A stretch of 64,000 nucleotides of DNA, from positions 372,001 to 436,000 of the forward strand of contig CATOTH010000006.1 in the NCBI GenBank assembly GCA_951813065.1, read 5' to 3'. How positions within the stretch are numbered: the first letter of the stretch is position 1; each line of letters begins with the position of its first letter. The position numbers and the translations under genes are program-made. Below are positions 37,064 to 46,337 of the stretch, in pieces. Source of the stretch: an uncultured Bryobacterales bacterium. Its GTDB lineage: Bacteria > Acidobacteriota > Terriglobia > Bryobacterales > UBA6623. The notes below the pieces were generated by a model. That model was not told where the DNA came from. It saw only the letters and a list, made by a program, of their open reading frames with translations, and made no database searches.

Positions 37064-38320
37064 GTGACCGCCGACCAAAGAGCTGCTGCGGCCCGACCGC
37101 CGCCCGACCGTGCTGCACCCGGATGGCCGGTTGGGCTCGCGCAGCCGATTAGGGTCGGTCGTTCTGGCACTGAAGCGTTTCTGCTCTTGCTAGGAACGCA
37201 CTTCGTTGTCGACTGCTTTTCGTCTACCTTGCCCACCGTGCAGCCGCTGTTGGTCGATCGTTTCGGCTTGAGTCTGGCACAAGCGGGGTTGCTTGGTGGG
37301 ATTTGGATGTTTTCTTCGTCGGTCCTGCAATTGCCCTTCGGTTTGCTCAGCGACCGACTGCAAAGTCGTCAATTCACAGTTCTAAGCCCTGTCGTTGCGG
37401 CTATCTGCCTGTCCTCGATGGGCCTGGTTGACAACATCAGCGGAGTCATCGCACTGCTGCTTGCTGGCGGGATGGCTGTTGCCGCCTATCACCCCTACAG
37501 TACAAGCCAGGCTGGGCGGATCGCAGGTGGGCGCAAGGCGATTGGCACGGCTATCTTCATTACCGTAGGTACAGCGGGACTTGGCCTCGGCCCGCTGTAC
37601 GTGACCGTCGTCGTCGAGCGGATCGGCTTTGACCGACTCTGGGTCTCCGCCATGCCGGTTTTGGCGCTCGCGCCCTTGCTTCTGTGGAGGGTTCCAAAGC
37701 CCGATCTGGCCTTGGATTCCAAGAGGGGTGCCGTGGACTGGCTGGCATTGCGCGAGCATGCGGGCCCGCTGGTCGCGCTCTACGCCTTGGTGGTCTTGAG
37801 GTCGATTGTGCAAGTCGGACTGGCCCAGTTTCTCGCTCTGTATATGGTGCAAGTACGGGGAGCGGAGTTCAGCACGGCAGCGATGGCGTTGGCCGCATAT
37901 TTCCTGAGCACCTCTGTCGGTTCGTTTGTTGGGGGGGCCGCTGCCCATAGATTCGGCGGGTGCAGTGTGATAGTCGCGTCGTGCACCGGTGCAGGCCCGA
38001 TACTCGCGCTCTTCATGGCGACGGACGGATGGCTGTCCATCGCGGCGCTGTTCGTGGCTGGAGTGGTTCTGCTGGCGTCCATTCCAGTGAACGTGGTCAT
38101 GGCTCAGGATCTCGTACCATCCCAGGCAGGGGCAACAAGCGCACTGATGATGGGCTTCGGATGGGGTATTGCCGGTATAATCTTCGTGCCCGCAGCAGGG
38201 TGGCTGGCAGATTTCATCGGACTAGAGGCCGTTCTGTGGGGATTCACGGTACTGCCACTCCTTGGCCTGCCAATCGCTCTCAGGCTCCGTCGCGCGGTTC
38301 AGCGTGGCAGAACCACCTAG
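37064..38320 (+). CDS. MFS transporter, fosmidomycin-resistance (Fsr)-like
   Basis: 418 residues from a GTG at 37064. After a polar N-terminal 35 residues there are 12 hydrophobic helices. [24 protein letters not shown] and [24 protein letters not shown] (short motifs within these) match the Fsr branch, as does [17 protein letters not shown] in the centre. Fsr exports fosmidomycin and other small compounds in E. coli; the natural substrate here is unknown. rpmB follows on the same strand after 148 bases. Confidence 0.85.
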   Translation: MTADQRAAAARPPPDRAAPGWPVGLAQPIRVGRSGTEAFLLLLGTHFVVDCFSSTLPTVQPLLVDRFGLSLAQAGLLGGIWMFSSSVLQLPFGLLSDRLQSRQFTVLSPVVAAICLSSMGLVDNISGVIALLLAGGMAVAAYHPYSTSQAGRIAGGRKAIGTAIFITVGTAGLGLGPLYVTVVVERIGFDRLWVSAMPVLALAPLLLWRVPKPDLALDSKRGAVDWLALREHAGPLVALYALVVLRSIVQVGLAQFLALYMVQVRGAEFSTAAMALAAYFLSTSVGSFVGGAAAHRFGGCSVIVASCTGAGPILALFMATDGWLSIAALFVAGVVLLASIPVNVVMAQDLVPSQAGATSALMMGFGWGIAGIIFVPAAGWLADFIGLEAVLWGFTVLPLLGLPIALRLRRAVQRGRTT

Positions 38321-38468
38321 CGGAATGAGTCCCATTCTCCATTCCCGTGCCTTTCATCATGCTATTCTTACTACAAGCGGCGACAGTCCCGTTCGCGCGG
38401 CCTTAAACCCGAGCCGCCGGCGAACCGGTTACGGTTGGGGGTTCGCCACGTCTCCCAAGGATTCATAC

Positions 38469-38705
38469 ATGGCACGTGTTTGCGTCGTAACAGGCAAGCG
38501 CCCTATGTCGGGCAACAATGTCTCTCATGCGCACAACAAGACGAAGCGGCGCTTCTACCCGAACTTGCAGGACAAGCGGTTCTGGTCACCCCGCCGTAAG
38601 CGCTGGGTGAAACTCCGGATCAGTGCCAAGGGCATCAAGATCATGAACCGGCGCGGTGTCGACAGGGTGCTTGATGATCTGCAGCAACGCGGCGTGAAAT
38701 TCTAG
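38469..38705 (+). CDS. rpmB: 50S ribosomal protein L28
   Basis: 78 residues, normal length. [20 protein letters not shown] is the L28 start, with [12 protein letters not shown] and the C-terminal [21 protein letters not shown] lies seven bases before the ATG. The N-terminal region has no zinc Cys pairs, so it is the zinc-free form. A short GGGCCG-TAC-CGGCCC hairpin at about 38716-38730 follows the stop and could end transcription, although it lacks a T run. Confidence 0.96.
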   Translation: MARVCVVTGKRPMSGNNVSHAHNKTKRRFYPNLQDKRFWSPRRKRWVKLRISAKGIKIMNRRGVDRVLDDLQQRGVKF

Positions 38706-38865
38706 CGCTCATAGGGGCCGTACCGGCCCGTCGGACGCGCATGGCGCACCGCCCCCCTACGAGCATTGAAGTTCTTCCGGGCGTGGAATGAAACCCATCG
38801 TGGATGGCCGAGAAAGGCGGCTAATCAGCGCTGGTGGCGCCGACGCTGCCTTACGCCGGCGAGCC

Positions 38866-40449
38866 CTATAGGTCAATCGCCTTGGCGTAGGTCACGGCTT
38901 GGACCCGGTAGAGGCGCTCCAGCACCGAGGCTGGGAGAGGTTCGTCGGTATGAACGACGGCCACGGCCTGGACCGGCTCGCCGTCAGCTTCCCTGTCTCC
39001 GCGGCCAAGCGCGAAGTCAGAAATGTTGATGCCGCTCTCTCCAAGCACTGTTCCGACCAAGCCGATGACGCCAGGGACGTCCTTGTTAGTTACGTACAGC
39101 AGCGACCCTGCTAGCAGGGCCTCCACATAGATTCCGTCAATGCTGACAACCCTTGGGGAGCCGTCGGGAAAGACCGTTCCTTCTAGCGTGCGTTCCATTT
39201 CTTCCGTCTTGAGAGCCAACTTGATTGAATCGCTGAAATGAGTTCGGCCTCTCCGCACCTCGCTAACGCCAATCGCTCGAGCCTTGGCCACTTGCGAGGC
39301 ATTCACCAAGTTCGCCTTCTGTGAGAGAAAGCAATTCAGCATTCCACTCAGTGCCGCGTTGCGCATCATCGTCTGGTCGGTCTCGCCGAAGTCGCCCGAA
39401 TACGTGATCTTGACTCGCACGGGCCGCCCAATTGTGGTTTGCGCGACGAACGATCCGATGCGCTCGGCGAGTCGCAAGTACGGAGCGATCCGCCCGTACT
39501 GCTCCGCGCTAACGGAAGGGGTGTTGACAGCGTTGACAACTACGCCGGACAGGAGAAAATCGCGTACTTGGACGGCGATGTCAATTCCAACCTTTTCCTG
39601 GGCCTCTTCGGTGGATCCTCCGATATGAGGCGTTGCTACGACATTGGCATGCGTAAGGAACGGTGAATCACCAGGTGGCTCATGCTCGTACACGTCAAGC
39701 GCTGCTCCGCCGACCTTGCCTGACAAGATCGCAGCCTCCAGTGACGATGTGTCAACCAGCTCGCCGCGGGCGCAGTTGATGACCCGGGCCCCGTCCTTCA
39801 TTTTCGCTATGGTCTCGGCGTTGATGATTCCCGCCGTTTCAGGCCTCAGGGAGAGGTGCAGGCTGATGTAGTCTGACCGTCCGAGTAAGGGGTCGAGTTC
39901 GAGAAGCTCGACACCACAATCCCTCGCAGCATCGCTGGACACGAAAGGATCGTAAGCGATGACTTCCATGCCAAACGGCTTTGCCCGGTACGCGACCTGG
40001 CGGCCGATGCTGCCCAAGCCGATGATTCCGAGGGTCTTTCCGAAGACCTCATTACCTTGGAATTTCTTACGCTCCCAACGGCCTGCCTTGAGCGAAGCGT
40101 TTGCGGAGGGAACCGAACGGGCAAGCGAGAGGATCAAGGCCAACGTATGCTCGGCGACGGAGGTACTATTTCCGCCTGGGGTGTTCATGACCACGATGCC
40201 CCGCTTGGTCGCCTCGTCGCAGTCGATGTTGTCCACGCCGACGCCTGCGCGGCCGATCACCTTTAGGCTGGTTGCCCGGGCCATGACTTCCTTCGTGACC
40301 TTGACGCTGCTGCGGACAATCAAGGCGTCGGCGGCGGGCAGGTGTGGCGCATATTCCTCTGGGTTCGAGACGATGACTTCCAGGCGATCCTCCGCTTGCA
40401 GCAGTTTGATGGCCCCGGCGGCGACGGAGTCCGCTACGAGAATTTTCAT
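38866..40449 (-). CDS. serA: D-3-phosphoglycerate dehydrogenase, long form with ACT domain
   Basis: 527 residues. Substrate and NAD domains are typical: KVIGRAGVGVDNIDCDEA, KTLGIIGLGSIGRQVA, INCARGELVDTSSL and the catalytic His in VVATPHIGGSTEEAQE. The intervening domain and a C-terminal ACT domain (DVPGVIGLVGTVLGESGINISD) make it the long, serine-regulated type. It catalyses the first step of serine synthesis. Its ATG overlaps the stop of the upstream aminotransferase (ATGA), so the two are made together. Confidence 0.96.
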   Translation of the reverse strand: MKILVADSVAAGAIKLLQAEDRLEVIVSNPEEYAPHLPAADALIVRSSVKVTKEVMARATSLKVIGRAGVGVDNIDCDEATKRGIVVMNTPGGNSTSVAEHTLALILSLARSVPSANASLKAGRWERKKFQGNEVFGKTLGIIGLGSIGRQVAYRAKPFGMEVIAYDPFVSSDAARDCGVELLELDPLLGRSDYISLHLSLRPETAGIINAETIAKMKDGARVINCARGELVDTSSLEAAILSGKVGGAALDVYEHEPPGDSPFLTHANVVATPHIGGSTEEAQEKVGIDIAVQVRDFLLSGVVVNAVNTPSVSAEQYGRIAPYLRLAERIGSFVAQTTIGRPVRVKITYSGDFGETDQTMMRNAALSGMLNCFLSQKANLVNASQVAKARAIGVSEVRRGRTHFSDSIKLALKTEEMERTLEGTVFPDGSPRVVSIDGIYVEALLAGSLLYVTNKDVPGVIGLVGTVLGESGINISDFALGRGDREADGEPVQAVAVVHTDEPLPASVLERLYRVQAVTYAKAIDL

Positions 40450-41621
40450 GGAGCGCCTCCATCTTCGTCGGTAAGGCCTTTCAGATAAACTGCTTGCGCC
40501 GCCTTGACTCCGGCCCCGAAGTCGAGGTTCACGCCCAATCGGTGCAGGATGATTTCAAGTTCCGCGATGGTGGCAAAGAGATCGTGAAAATCGAAGTAGC
40601 CTAGGTGGGCGAAACGGAAAATCTGGCCTTTCATCGATCCTTGGCCATTCGCAATGATCGACTCGAACTGGTCCTTGTAGCCTTGCACGATCTCACTGGA
40701 ATCGAGCCCTTGGGGTGCACGGATCGCCGTGACTGCTCCCGCTGGGATCGCGTCGCGAATGAACAATTCCAGGCCAATAGCCTGGGCAGCTTGGCGTGCC
40801 GCCCGGGCTAGCATTTGGGCGTTTTGGATCAGGTGGTCCCGGCCAATTTCGCGGATGAATTGCAGGACGTCGGCGAGACCGAGAATGAGCGAGGATGCGG
40901 GTGTCCAGGGTGAATCCCCGTTCGGCCCTGCATCGATGTGCTTGCGCAGATCGAAGTAGAAATACGGATTGACAGCTGTTGCTGCCCGCTCCAATGCCTT
41001 TTCGCTGACCGAGCAGTAGGCCAATCCGGGAGGGATCATCAGCGCCTTCTGGGACCCTCCAATGACAACATCGAGGCCCCAGACGTCGATTTCGAGAACG
41101 CTGCTGCCGAGCCCTGTGATGGCATCGACGACCAGAATTGCGTCGGTCCCACCGACGACCCGTGCCATCGCTTGAACGTCGTGCGAAATCCCGGTCGATG
41201 ATTCGGTGGCTTGCACGAAGACTCCCTGCGTGTCCGGATTCTCGCGTAATGCCGTATCGACTTGGTCCACCGAGACGGATTGACCGTAAGGCTTCTCCAA
41301 CACCACCGTTTGGAGGCCGTAGGCCCTGGCGATCTGGACCCAGCGTTCGCCGAATTTTCCGGCCGAACAGATGATCGTCTTATCTCCCGGGGAGAACAGA
41401 TTCGAGATGGCTGCTTCCATCGCGCCGCTTCCCGACGAGGAGAAGAGGGCGATGCCATTCGCCGTGCCCATGAAATAGTGCAGGTCTTCGATCACGCCGC
41501 TATAGATCGCGCGGAAGTCCCGCGTACGGTGGTGCAGGTCAGCACCGGCCATCGCGCGGACAGCAGAAGGCAGTAGCGGTGTGGGCCCCGGGGTGAGCAG
41601 GCGGCTCTTGCGGAGATGCAT
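40446..41621 (-). CDS. class V aminotransferase (alanine-glyoxylate/serine-pyruvate type), coupled to serA
   Basis: 391 residues from ATG 41621; there is no strong ribosome-binding site. The start RLLTPGPTPLLPSAVRAM, ALFSSSGSGAMEAAISNLF and the PLP Lys in GGSQKALMIPPGLAY place it with alanine-glyoxylate/serine-pyruvate aminotransferases. Because it overlaps serA, it may act as the phosphoserine (or serine) aminotransferase, replacing SerC, as reported for AGAT-like enzymes in some bacteria and archaea. No serB is visible. Biochemical assignment is inference from coupling. Confidence 0.85.
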   Translation of the reverse strand: MHLRKSRLLTPGPTPLLPSAVRAMAGADLHHRTRDFRAIYSGVIEDLHYFMGTANGIALFSSSGSGAMEAAISNLFSPGDKTIICSAGKFGERWVQIARAYGLQTVVLEKPYGQSVSVDQVDTALRENPDTQGVFVQATESSTGISHDVQAMARVVGGTDAILVVDAITGLGSSVLEIDVWGLDVVIGGSQKALMIPPGLAYCSVSEKALERAATAVNPYFYFDLRKHIDAGPNGDSPWTPASSLILGLADVLQFIREIGRDHLIQNAQMLARAARQAAQAIGLELFIRDAIPAGAVTAIRAPQGLDSSEIVQGYKDQFESIIANGQGSMKGQIFRFAHLGYFDFHDLFATIAELEIILHRLGVNLDFGAGVKAAQAVYLKGLTDEDGGAP

Positions 41622-42353
41622 GGCGGGTGGTCCTAGGGTGAATCGTTGTGTGGCGCGAGGGAGGGCTTTCGACAAGCCACTGCGGCAGTCCCCGCGAACA
41701 CCATCAATTCAAGTTGAGCAGGCTATCCGCCCACCGGTCGATGCGACGCCAATCGGCCAAGTCCCGGTACCCACTCGAACGCGACTTCAGCTGTCTAGTT
41801 TAGCGCAGGGCAGTTCGCGATCCGACGCCGGCCCGAGGGCCTGTGAACCGACAGCAGTCTAGGTGTGCCATTGGACGGAGGTTGGGCGCGTGAAGGATGA
41901 TCTGTCGACGGTCTCCATCGATATACTCGATTGGGCTTGGCCTGCTGCATGGGATTACGTCGCGTGCAGCACTTCCGACGATCGCGAACGGCCAGGGCCA
42001 AAACAGTCTCCGTTACCGCTGCTCTGCTGGTTGACGTGACGCTCTGCCCCGGAACACTTCGGCTTCGTGCTCGAAGTCTCAGCGGCAGCGGTTACCGTTG
42101 GTGCTTCACCGGAACGGGCCGACTGCTTTGACGGGTAGTAAAGTGAGGGACGGATCGAGAGGCAAGAAGGCTGTCAGAGACAAAACGACATTCTCTTGCT
42201 TGCCAGCAACTTGCAAGGCTAGCTCCGGGAAGCCGCACTCCTGCCATTGGCGGCGGAGCCCGATCGATCCGGAAGGCGAGTGGGGAAACCGTGTTGGCGA
42301 GCAATCTCGGCGCGAAACGGTTCCAATTGTCGCGCTGGACAAGGCCGATCGCC
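41622..42353. other. 732-base stretch without a convincing gene
   Basis: The region between two divergent genes must hold both promoters. No frame in it shows family resemblance. A TTG at 42291 could extend the downstream gene but is not preferred. Confidence 0.5.
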
Positions 42354-43538
42354 ATGACCCTGGTTGTGGTCAGTTCGCTGTGGGTTCAAATCAGGGCGGC
42401 ACCGGCGTTCCGCGAAAAAGCGGTGATCCCATCCTTCCTTAGAGTTGATCCGCACATTGCCCATTTCGAGACATTCCTCAGGAAGGATCTTGACGGCCTT
42501 CATTCCCTACTTCTTGTCCTCGGGTCGAGGAGGCCGGCCAGTCCGTGGTTGAGGTGGGGCCCAGGTGACACGATTGGCTTGTTCCTGACCAAGACTTCCG
42601 ATCCAGATCGTGTGTGGGAGATTACGATTGCGTCCAGTGGCCGTGATTTCACTCTCGAGGTTGAGTGCGCAGATTCCAGTTCTGTCGTTTGGTCGCGTAC
42701 GATCGGGGACTACGGAACGCCGAGTGACTCTATCAAGACGTACTTCGACTTATCGTCGAAACAGCTGCTGCGACGGATTGAATTTGCTCCTCTCGGAGTG
42801 CGACAGATCCTGTCGGTCGACGAAGACCTGTACTTCTTGTTATATCCGTCGGCCCTTCCATTCCTGCATCGGACCGAGACACTTTTCGCTCGAATTATTG
42901 GAGACGAACCTGTCGTTGTGACGCGATCCGAGACAAAGGATCTGCTGACCTTGTTCTCGAGAGCATCAATTCCCGATGTCGAGCGGTATCAGGGTGGACT
43001 CGAAGCCCTGCCGCAGTCTTCTCCAAAGGAGTTCGCTCGGGCGCGGCCCGACTGGGCGCGCCGCACAACGCGTCCGGCGATGGTCGAATTGAACGAAGAA
43101 ATCGGCCCGAGTCAAATTCTTGGCGACCGTCTCTGGTTCGGCAAGACCTTCTACGATGGCGAGGGTCACTCCGGGGTCGGGGGCTTTGGGTATTTCGATC
43201 CCCAGAAGAAGCATTTCATAGAGTTCTCCCCACCCGAAATCTGGCGATGGTCCGCCTCGGCTCTACTGGTTGAGCAAGATGTCGTTTGGATCGGTCGCTT
43301 TCGCCGCCCAGAGGGAGAAGAGCGCTCGGGGGGGCTCCTTCAGTACAACCTGGTCTCGGGCAAGGTGAGCGAATTCAGGGTCGGCAGCGTGATCCGCCAG
43401 ATCAAGCGATGGGAAGGGAAGCTCTACATCGCCAGCGACGGAGGCCTCTACGTCATGGACGAACACGGTCGAATCGATCGGTACGTCTTCGAACCGTCTC
43501 TGGACGGAGAGACAGCTGCTTTTCGCTGCGATCAATAG
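42354..43538 (+). CDS. unrecognised exported protein
   Basis: About 394 residues from ATG 42354. A short hydrophobic N-terminus (TLVVVSSLWVQIRAAP) is a probable signal peptide. The body is rich in beta strands; the last 170 residues have repeated W-x-G and G-G-L-x-x-Y/D elements (LWFGKTFYDGEGHSG, VVWIGRFRRPEGEERSGG, KLYIASDGGLYVMD) that look like blades of a propeller. No family is recognised. It precedes a PQQ dehydrogenase on the same strand by 222 bases; whether they are linked is not clear. Confidence 0.6.
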   Translation: MTLVVVSSLWVQIRAAPAFREKAVIPSFLRVDPHIAHFETFLRKDLDGLHSLLLVLGSRRPASPWLRWGPGDTIGLFLTKTSDPDRVWEITIASSGRDFTLEVECADSSSVVWSRTIGDYGTPSDSIKTYFDLSSKQLLRRIEFAPLGVRQILSVDEDLYFLLYPSALPFLHRTETLFARIIGDEPVVVTRSETKDLLTLFSRASIPDVERYQGGLEALPQSSPKEFARARPDWARRTTRPAMVELNEEIGPSQILGDRLWFGKTFYDGEGHSGVGGFGYFDPQKKHFIEFSPPEIWRWSASALLVEQDVVWIGRFRRPEGEERSGGLLQYNLVSGKVSEFRVGSVIRQIKRWEGKLYIASDGGLYVMDEHGRIDRYVFEPSLDGETAAFRCDQ

Positions 43539-43760
43539 GAGTCTTCTCGTACGCGCCGGCCTCGATCCTTGCGGTCGTTGAGGGGGAGTTCTGGCAGAGC
43601 TGCCGACAGAAAAAGGCCCGTTGCTATACTCCAATTCTGTCGTTCGCACTGTCGGGACTGGCAGTTCATTTGGATTCCTCCGACCGACTCCCTCCAGTCT
43701 TCTGCGCCTCAGTAGGCCCACCTCGATTCGAAATCGCTGGACGGCGACTCCCCCTAAGAT

Positions 43761-46094
43761 ATGAAACCGTTCCAGTTGACTTTCGTCTCATTGGTCCTGG
43801 CTGGAATGGGCCTGGCTCAGGACAAGCCGGAACGCGCCGCCAACCTGCTTGCTGAAGGACGTGACCATTTCCAGCTGCGCTGCGGCGGCTGTCACGGGGG
43901 CGACGGACGTGGAGGCGAGCGGGGGCCTGACATCATCACGACCCCCTCAGCCCGAAGCCGCAGTGGCGACGAGGTCCGCGAGTTGATCCGAGGAGGGCTG
44001 CCAGACGTGGGCATGCCCGGGTTCGCCCTTGACGAAGCGGAAATGGACGCGCTGGTCGCGTATTACAGAATGCAGACCGCACCTGCAAGCCAAACCGTGC
44101 CTCAGGGCGACGTTGAGGTTGGCGAGGAGCTCTTCTTCGGACAAGCGAATTGCCATGCCTGTCATGTCCGGGGCGGTCACATGGTCGGTCCGGACCTGTC
44201 AGACGTTGGTGCGAGGCGTACGCTTGGCGAACTCGAACGGGACCTCAGCGACCCCAATGCGGAGGTCGCGCGGTCCTACCACCCGGTCGACGCAGAGCTC
44301 GGGAACGGCGATCGGGTCCGTGGTTTCGTGCGCAACCAAAGCGCCCATGACCTCCAGATTCAAACTCTTGACGGACGCTGGCGACTGCTCTCTCGGGGCG
44401 ATGTCAACGAAATGAATTCGCACTCGGAGTCCCCAATGCCGGGGTTCAACGGGGAAGGGTTCGATGACTTGATCGCCTATCTCAGCCGCCTTGACGGCAG
44501 GCCCGACAATCCCTTACGAGCACGGTACCTCCGACGGCAGAATGAACTCCCAGGGGCAGTGCCATTCGACAGGGTCCGGAATCCGAACGCGGCGGACTGG
44601 CCAACATACAACGGCCGACTTCACGGAAATCGCCACAGTGTTCTCGACAAGATCACGAGACGGAACGTAGGGAAGCTGGCCCCGGAGTGGATTCTCTCGT
44701 TGCGTGCGCCGCGAAGCCTCGAGACCACGCCGATCGTCGTCGACGGAATCATGTACGTCACCGCGCCCAATGAAGTGCGCGCAGTAGATGCGCGGGTAGG
44801 CCGCGAGATCTGGAGGTACAGCCGATCGCGCACCCAAGGCGTGATGGGAGACGCGGGTGCCGGCACGAACCGCGGCGCCGCGATTCTGGGAGACCGCGTG
44901 TTCATTGTCACTGACAACGCGAATCTGATTGCGGTCGACCGCCTTACTGGACACTTGCTGTGGGAATCTGAAATGGCGGATCACCGGGACCACTACGGTG
45001 GAACGCTGGCGCCGCTCGTCGTCAACAATCTGGTCATCGCCGGAGTGGGCGGCGGCGACGAAGGCATCCGCGGATTCCTTGCAGCATACAAGGCCGACAC
45101 AGGCGAAGAAGCGTGGCGCTTTTGGACAGTGCCGCTGCCCGGCGAGCCCTTGTCCGAAACCTGGGTAGGAAGCGTTCTGCCGAATGGCTGTGCCGGCACT
45201 TGGCTGACCGGAACATACGATCCGGAGCTGGAGTTGCTTTACTGGCCAACCGGAAACCCTTGCCCCGACATGAACGGCGACGAGCGCCAGGGGGACAATC
45301 TCTATAGCGATTCAATCCTTGCGATCGAGCCGAACTCCGGCAAGCTACGCTGGCACTACCAGTACACGCCTCACGATCTATACGACTGGGATGCCAACCA
45401 GACGCCAATGCTGATAGACGCTGAGTTCCGGGGCCTTCCGCGAAAGCTCTTGGTCCAAGCGAACCGCAACGGCTTTTTCTATGTGCTCGACCGAACCAAT
45501 GGAGAATTGCTGCTGGCCAAGCCTTTTGTTGAGAAGATGACTTGGGCGGCTGGGATAGGGCTTGACGGACGTCCTCAAAGGCTGCCAGGAAAGGAGCCAA
45601 CGTACGCCGGAAACGAGGTCTGTCCCTCATTGGCGGGCGCCACGAATTGGATGTCGCCCTCCTACAGCCCGACGACAGGGCTTGTCTACGTCCAAACGAT
45701 CGAGCAATGCAATGTCTTCACGAAGCGCGACGAGACGTGGAAGCGAGGTAGGGCGTTCTTCGGTGGCGCGGCTCGCGCCGTTCCCGGCGAGCGTGTGGTG
45801 AGTTCCCTGCGAGCGATCAGCCTGGAATCCGGAGAGATCGTCTGGGACCGCCCGCATGGTACGCCGGATCGGCCGTGGACAGGGGTTCTATCGACTGACG
45901 GGGACGTTGTCTTCTACGGCGACGGCTCCGGTACATTCACTGCTGCCGACGCCAGCACCGGCGACACTCTCTGGTTCTTTCATACGAACGATCGCTGGAA
46001 GGCGTCGCCGATGACCTATATGACTGGGGAAAGACAGTTCGTGGCGATCGCTGCGGGCTTCAATGTCATCGCCTTTGCTCTGCCGGAAGAATAG
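43761..46094 (+). CDS. PQQ-dependent dehydrogenase with N-terminal double cytochrome c domain
   Basis: 777 residues. A signal peptide ends near GMGLAQDK. Two cytochrome c modules follow, with CGGCH at 41-45 and CHACH at 131-135, then an eight-bladed PQQ propeller from about residue 275 (DWPTYNGRLHGNRHSVLDKI, TTPIVVDGIMYVTAPNEVRAVDA, YDPELELLYWPTGNP, LYDWDANQTPMLID). Quinoprotein alcohol dehydrogenases usually carry haem at the C-terminus; here it is N-terminal. It would oxidise an alcohol or sugar in the periplasm and pass electrons through its own haems. It lies upstream of a Tat-exported aminotransferase. Confidence 0.92.
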   Translation: MKPFQLTFVSLVLAGMGLAQDKPERAANLLAEGRDHFQLRCGGCHGGDGRGGERGPDIITTPSARSRSGDEVRELIRGGLPDVGMPGFALDEAEMDALVAYYRMQTAPASQTVPQGDVEVGEELFFGQANCHACHVRGGHMVGPDLSDVGARRTLGELERDLSDPNAEVARSYHPVDAELGNGDRVRGFVRNQSAHDLQIQTLDGRWRLLSRGDVNEMNSHSESPMPGFNGEGFDDLIAYLSRLDGRPDNPLRARYLRRQNELPGAVPFDRVRNPNAADWPTYNGRLHGNRHSVLDKITRRNVGKLAPEWILSLRAPRSLETTPIVVDGIMYVTAPNEVRAVDARVGREIWRYSRSRTQGVMGDAGAGTNRGAAILGDRVFIVTDNANLIAVDRLTGHLLWESEMADHRDHYGGTLAPLVVNNLVIAGVGGGDEGIRGFLAAYKADTGEEAWRFWTVPLPGEPLSETWVGSVLPNGCAGTWLTGTYDPELELLYWPTGNPCPDMNGDERQGDNLYSDSILAIEPNSGKLRWHYQYTPHDLYDWDANQTPMLIDAEFRGLPRKLLVQANRNGFFYVLDRTNGELLLAKPFVEKMTWAAGIGLDGRPQRLPGKEPTYAGNEVCPSLAGATNWMSPSYSPTTGLVYVQTIEQCNVFTKRDETWKRGRAFFGGAARAVPGERVVSSLRAISLESGEIVWDRPHGTPDRPWTGVLSTDGDVVFYGDGSGTFTAADASTGDTLWFFHTNDRWKASPMTYMTGERQFVAIAAGFNVIAFALPEE

Positions 46095-46337
46095 CGAGCA
46101 CCAGACGCAGGCCAGTGGCCGCCGGGACGGAAAGCGTCTGACCTAGCCAGCCGGCCGTTGCTTCGACATACAGGCATGCCGCATCGCGATTCGTGGGAGC
46201 TTCGCCGCGTCCTTTGGGGTTCGGTTGCTCGAACGCCGGAAAATCGAATCCTCCGATCCCAATTGAGCGTTGAATGAGCCGCCGAAGCGCCCATCTGGCC
46301 TTCGTCCCGCTTGTTCATCTGGTACGCTCACCCCAAG

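Noticed and set aside
38716-38730. Rho-independent terminator after rpmB
   Set aside because: The GGGCCG/CGGCCC hairpin is not followed by a T run, so it is mentioned in the rpmB entry but not called as a terminator.
42381-42396. T-loop-like GGGTTCAAATC as a tRNA arm
   Set aside because: No cloverleaf partner arms nearby, and it lies in the exported protein gene.
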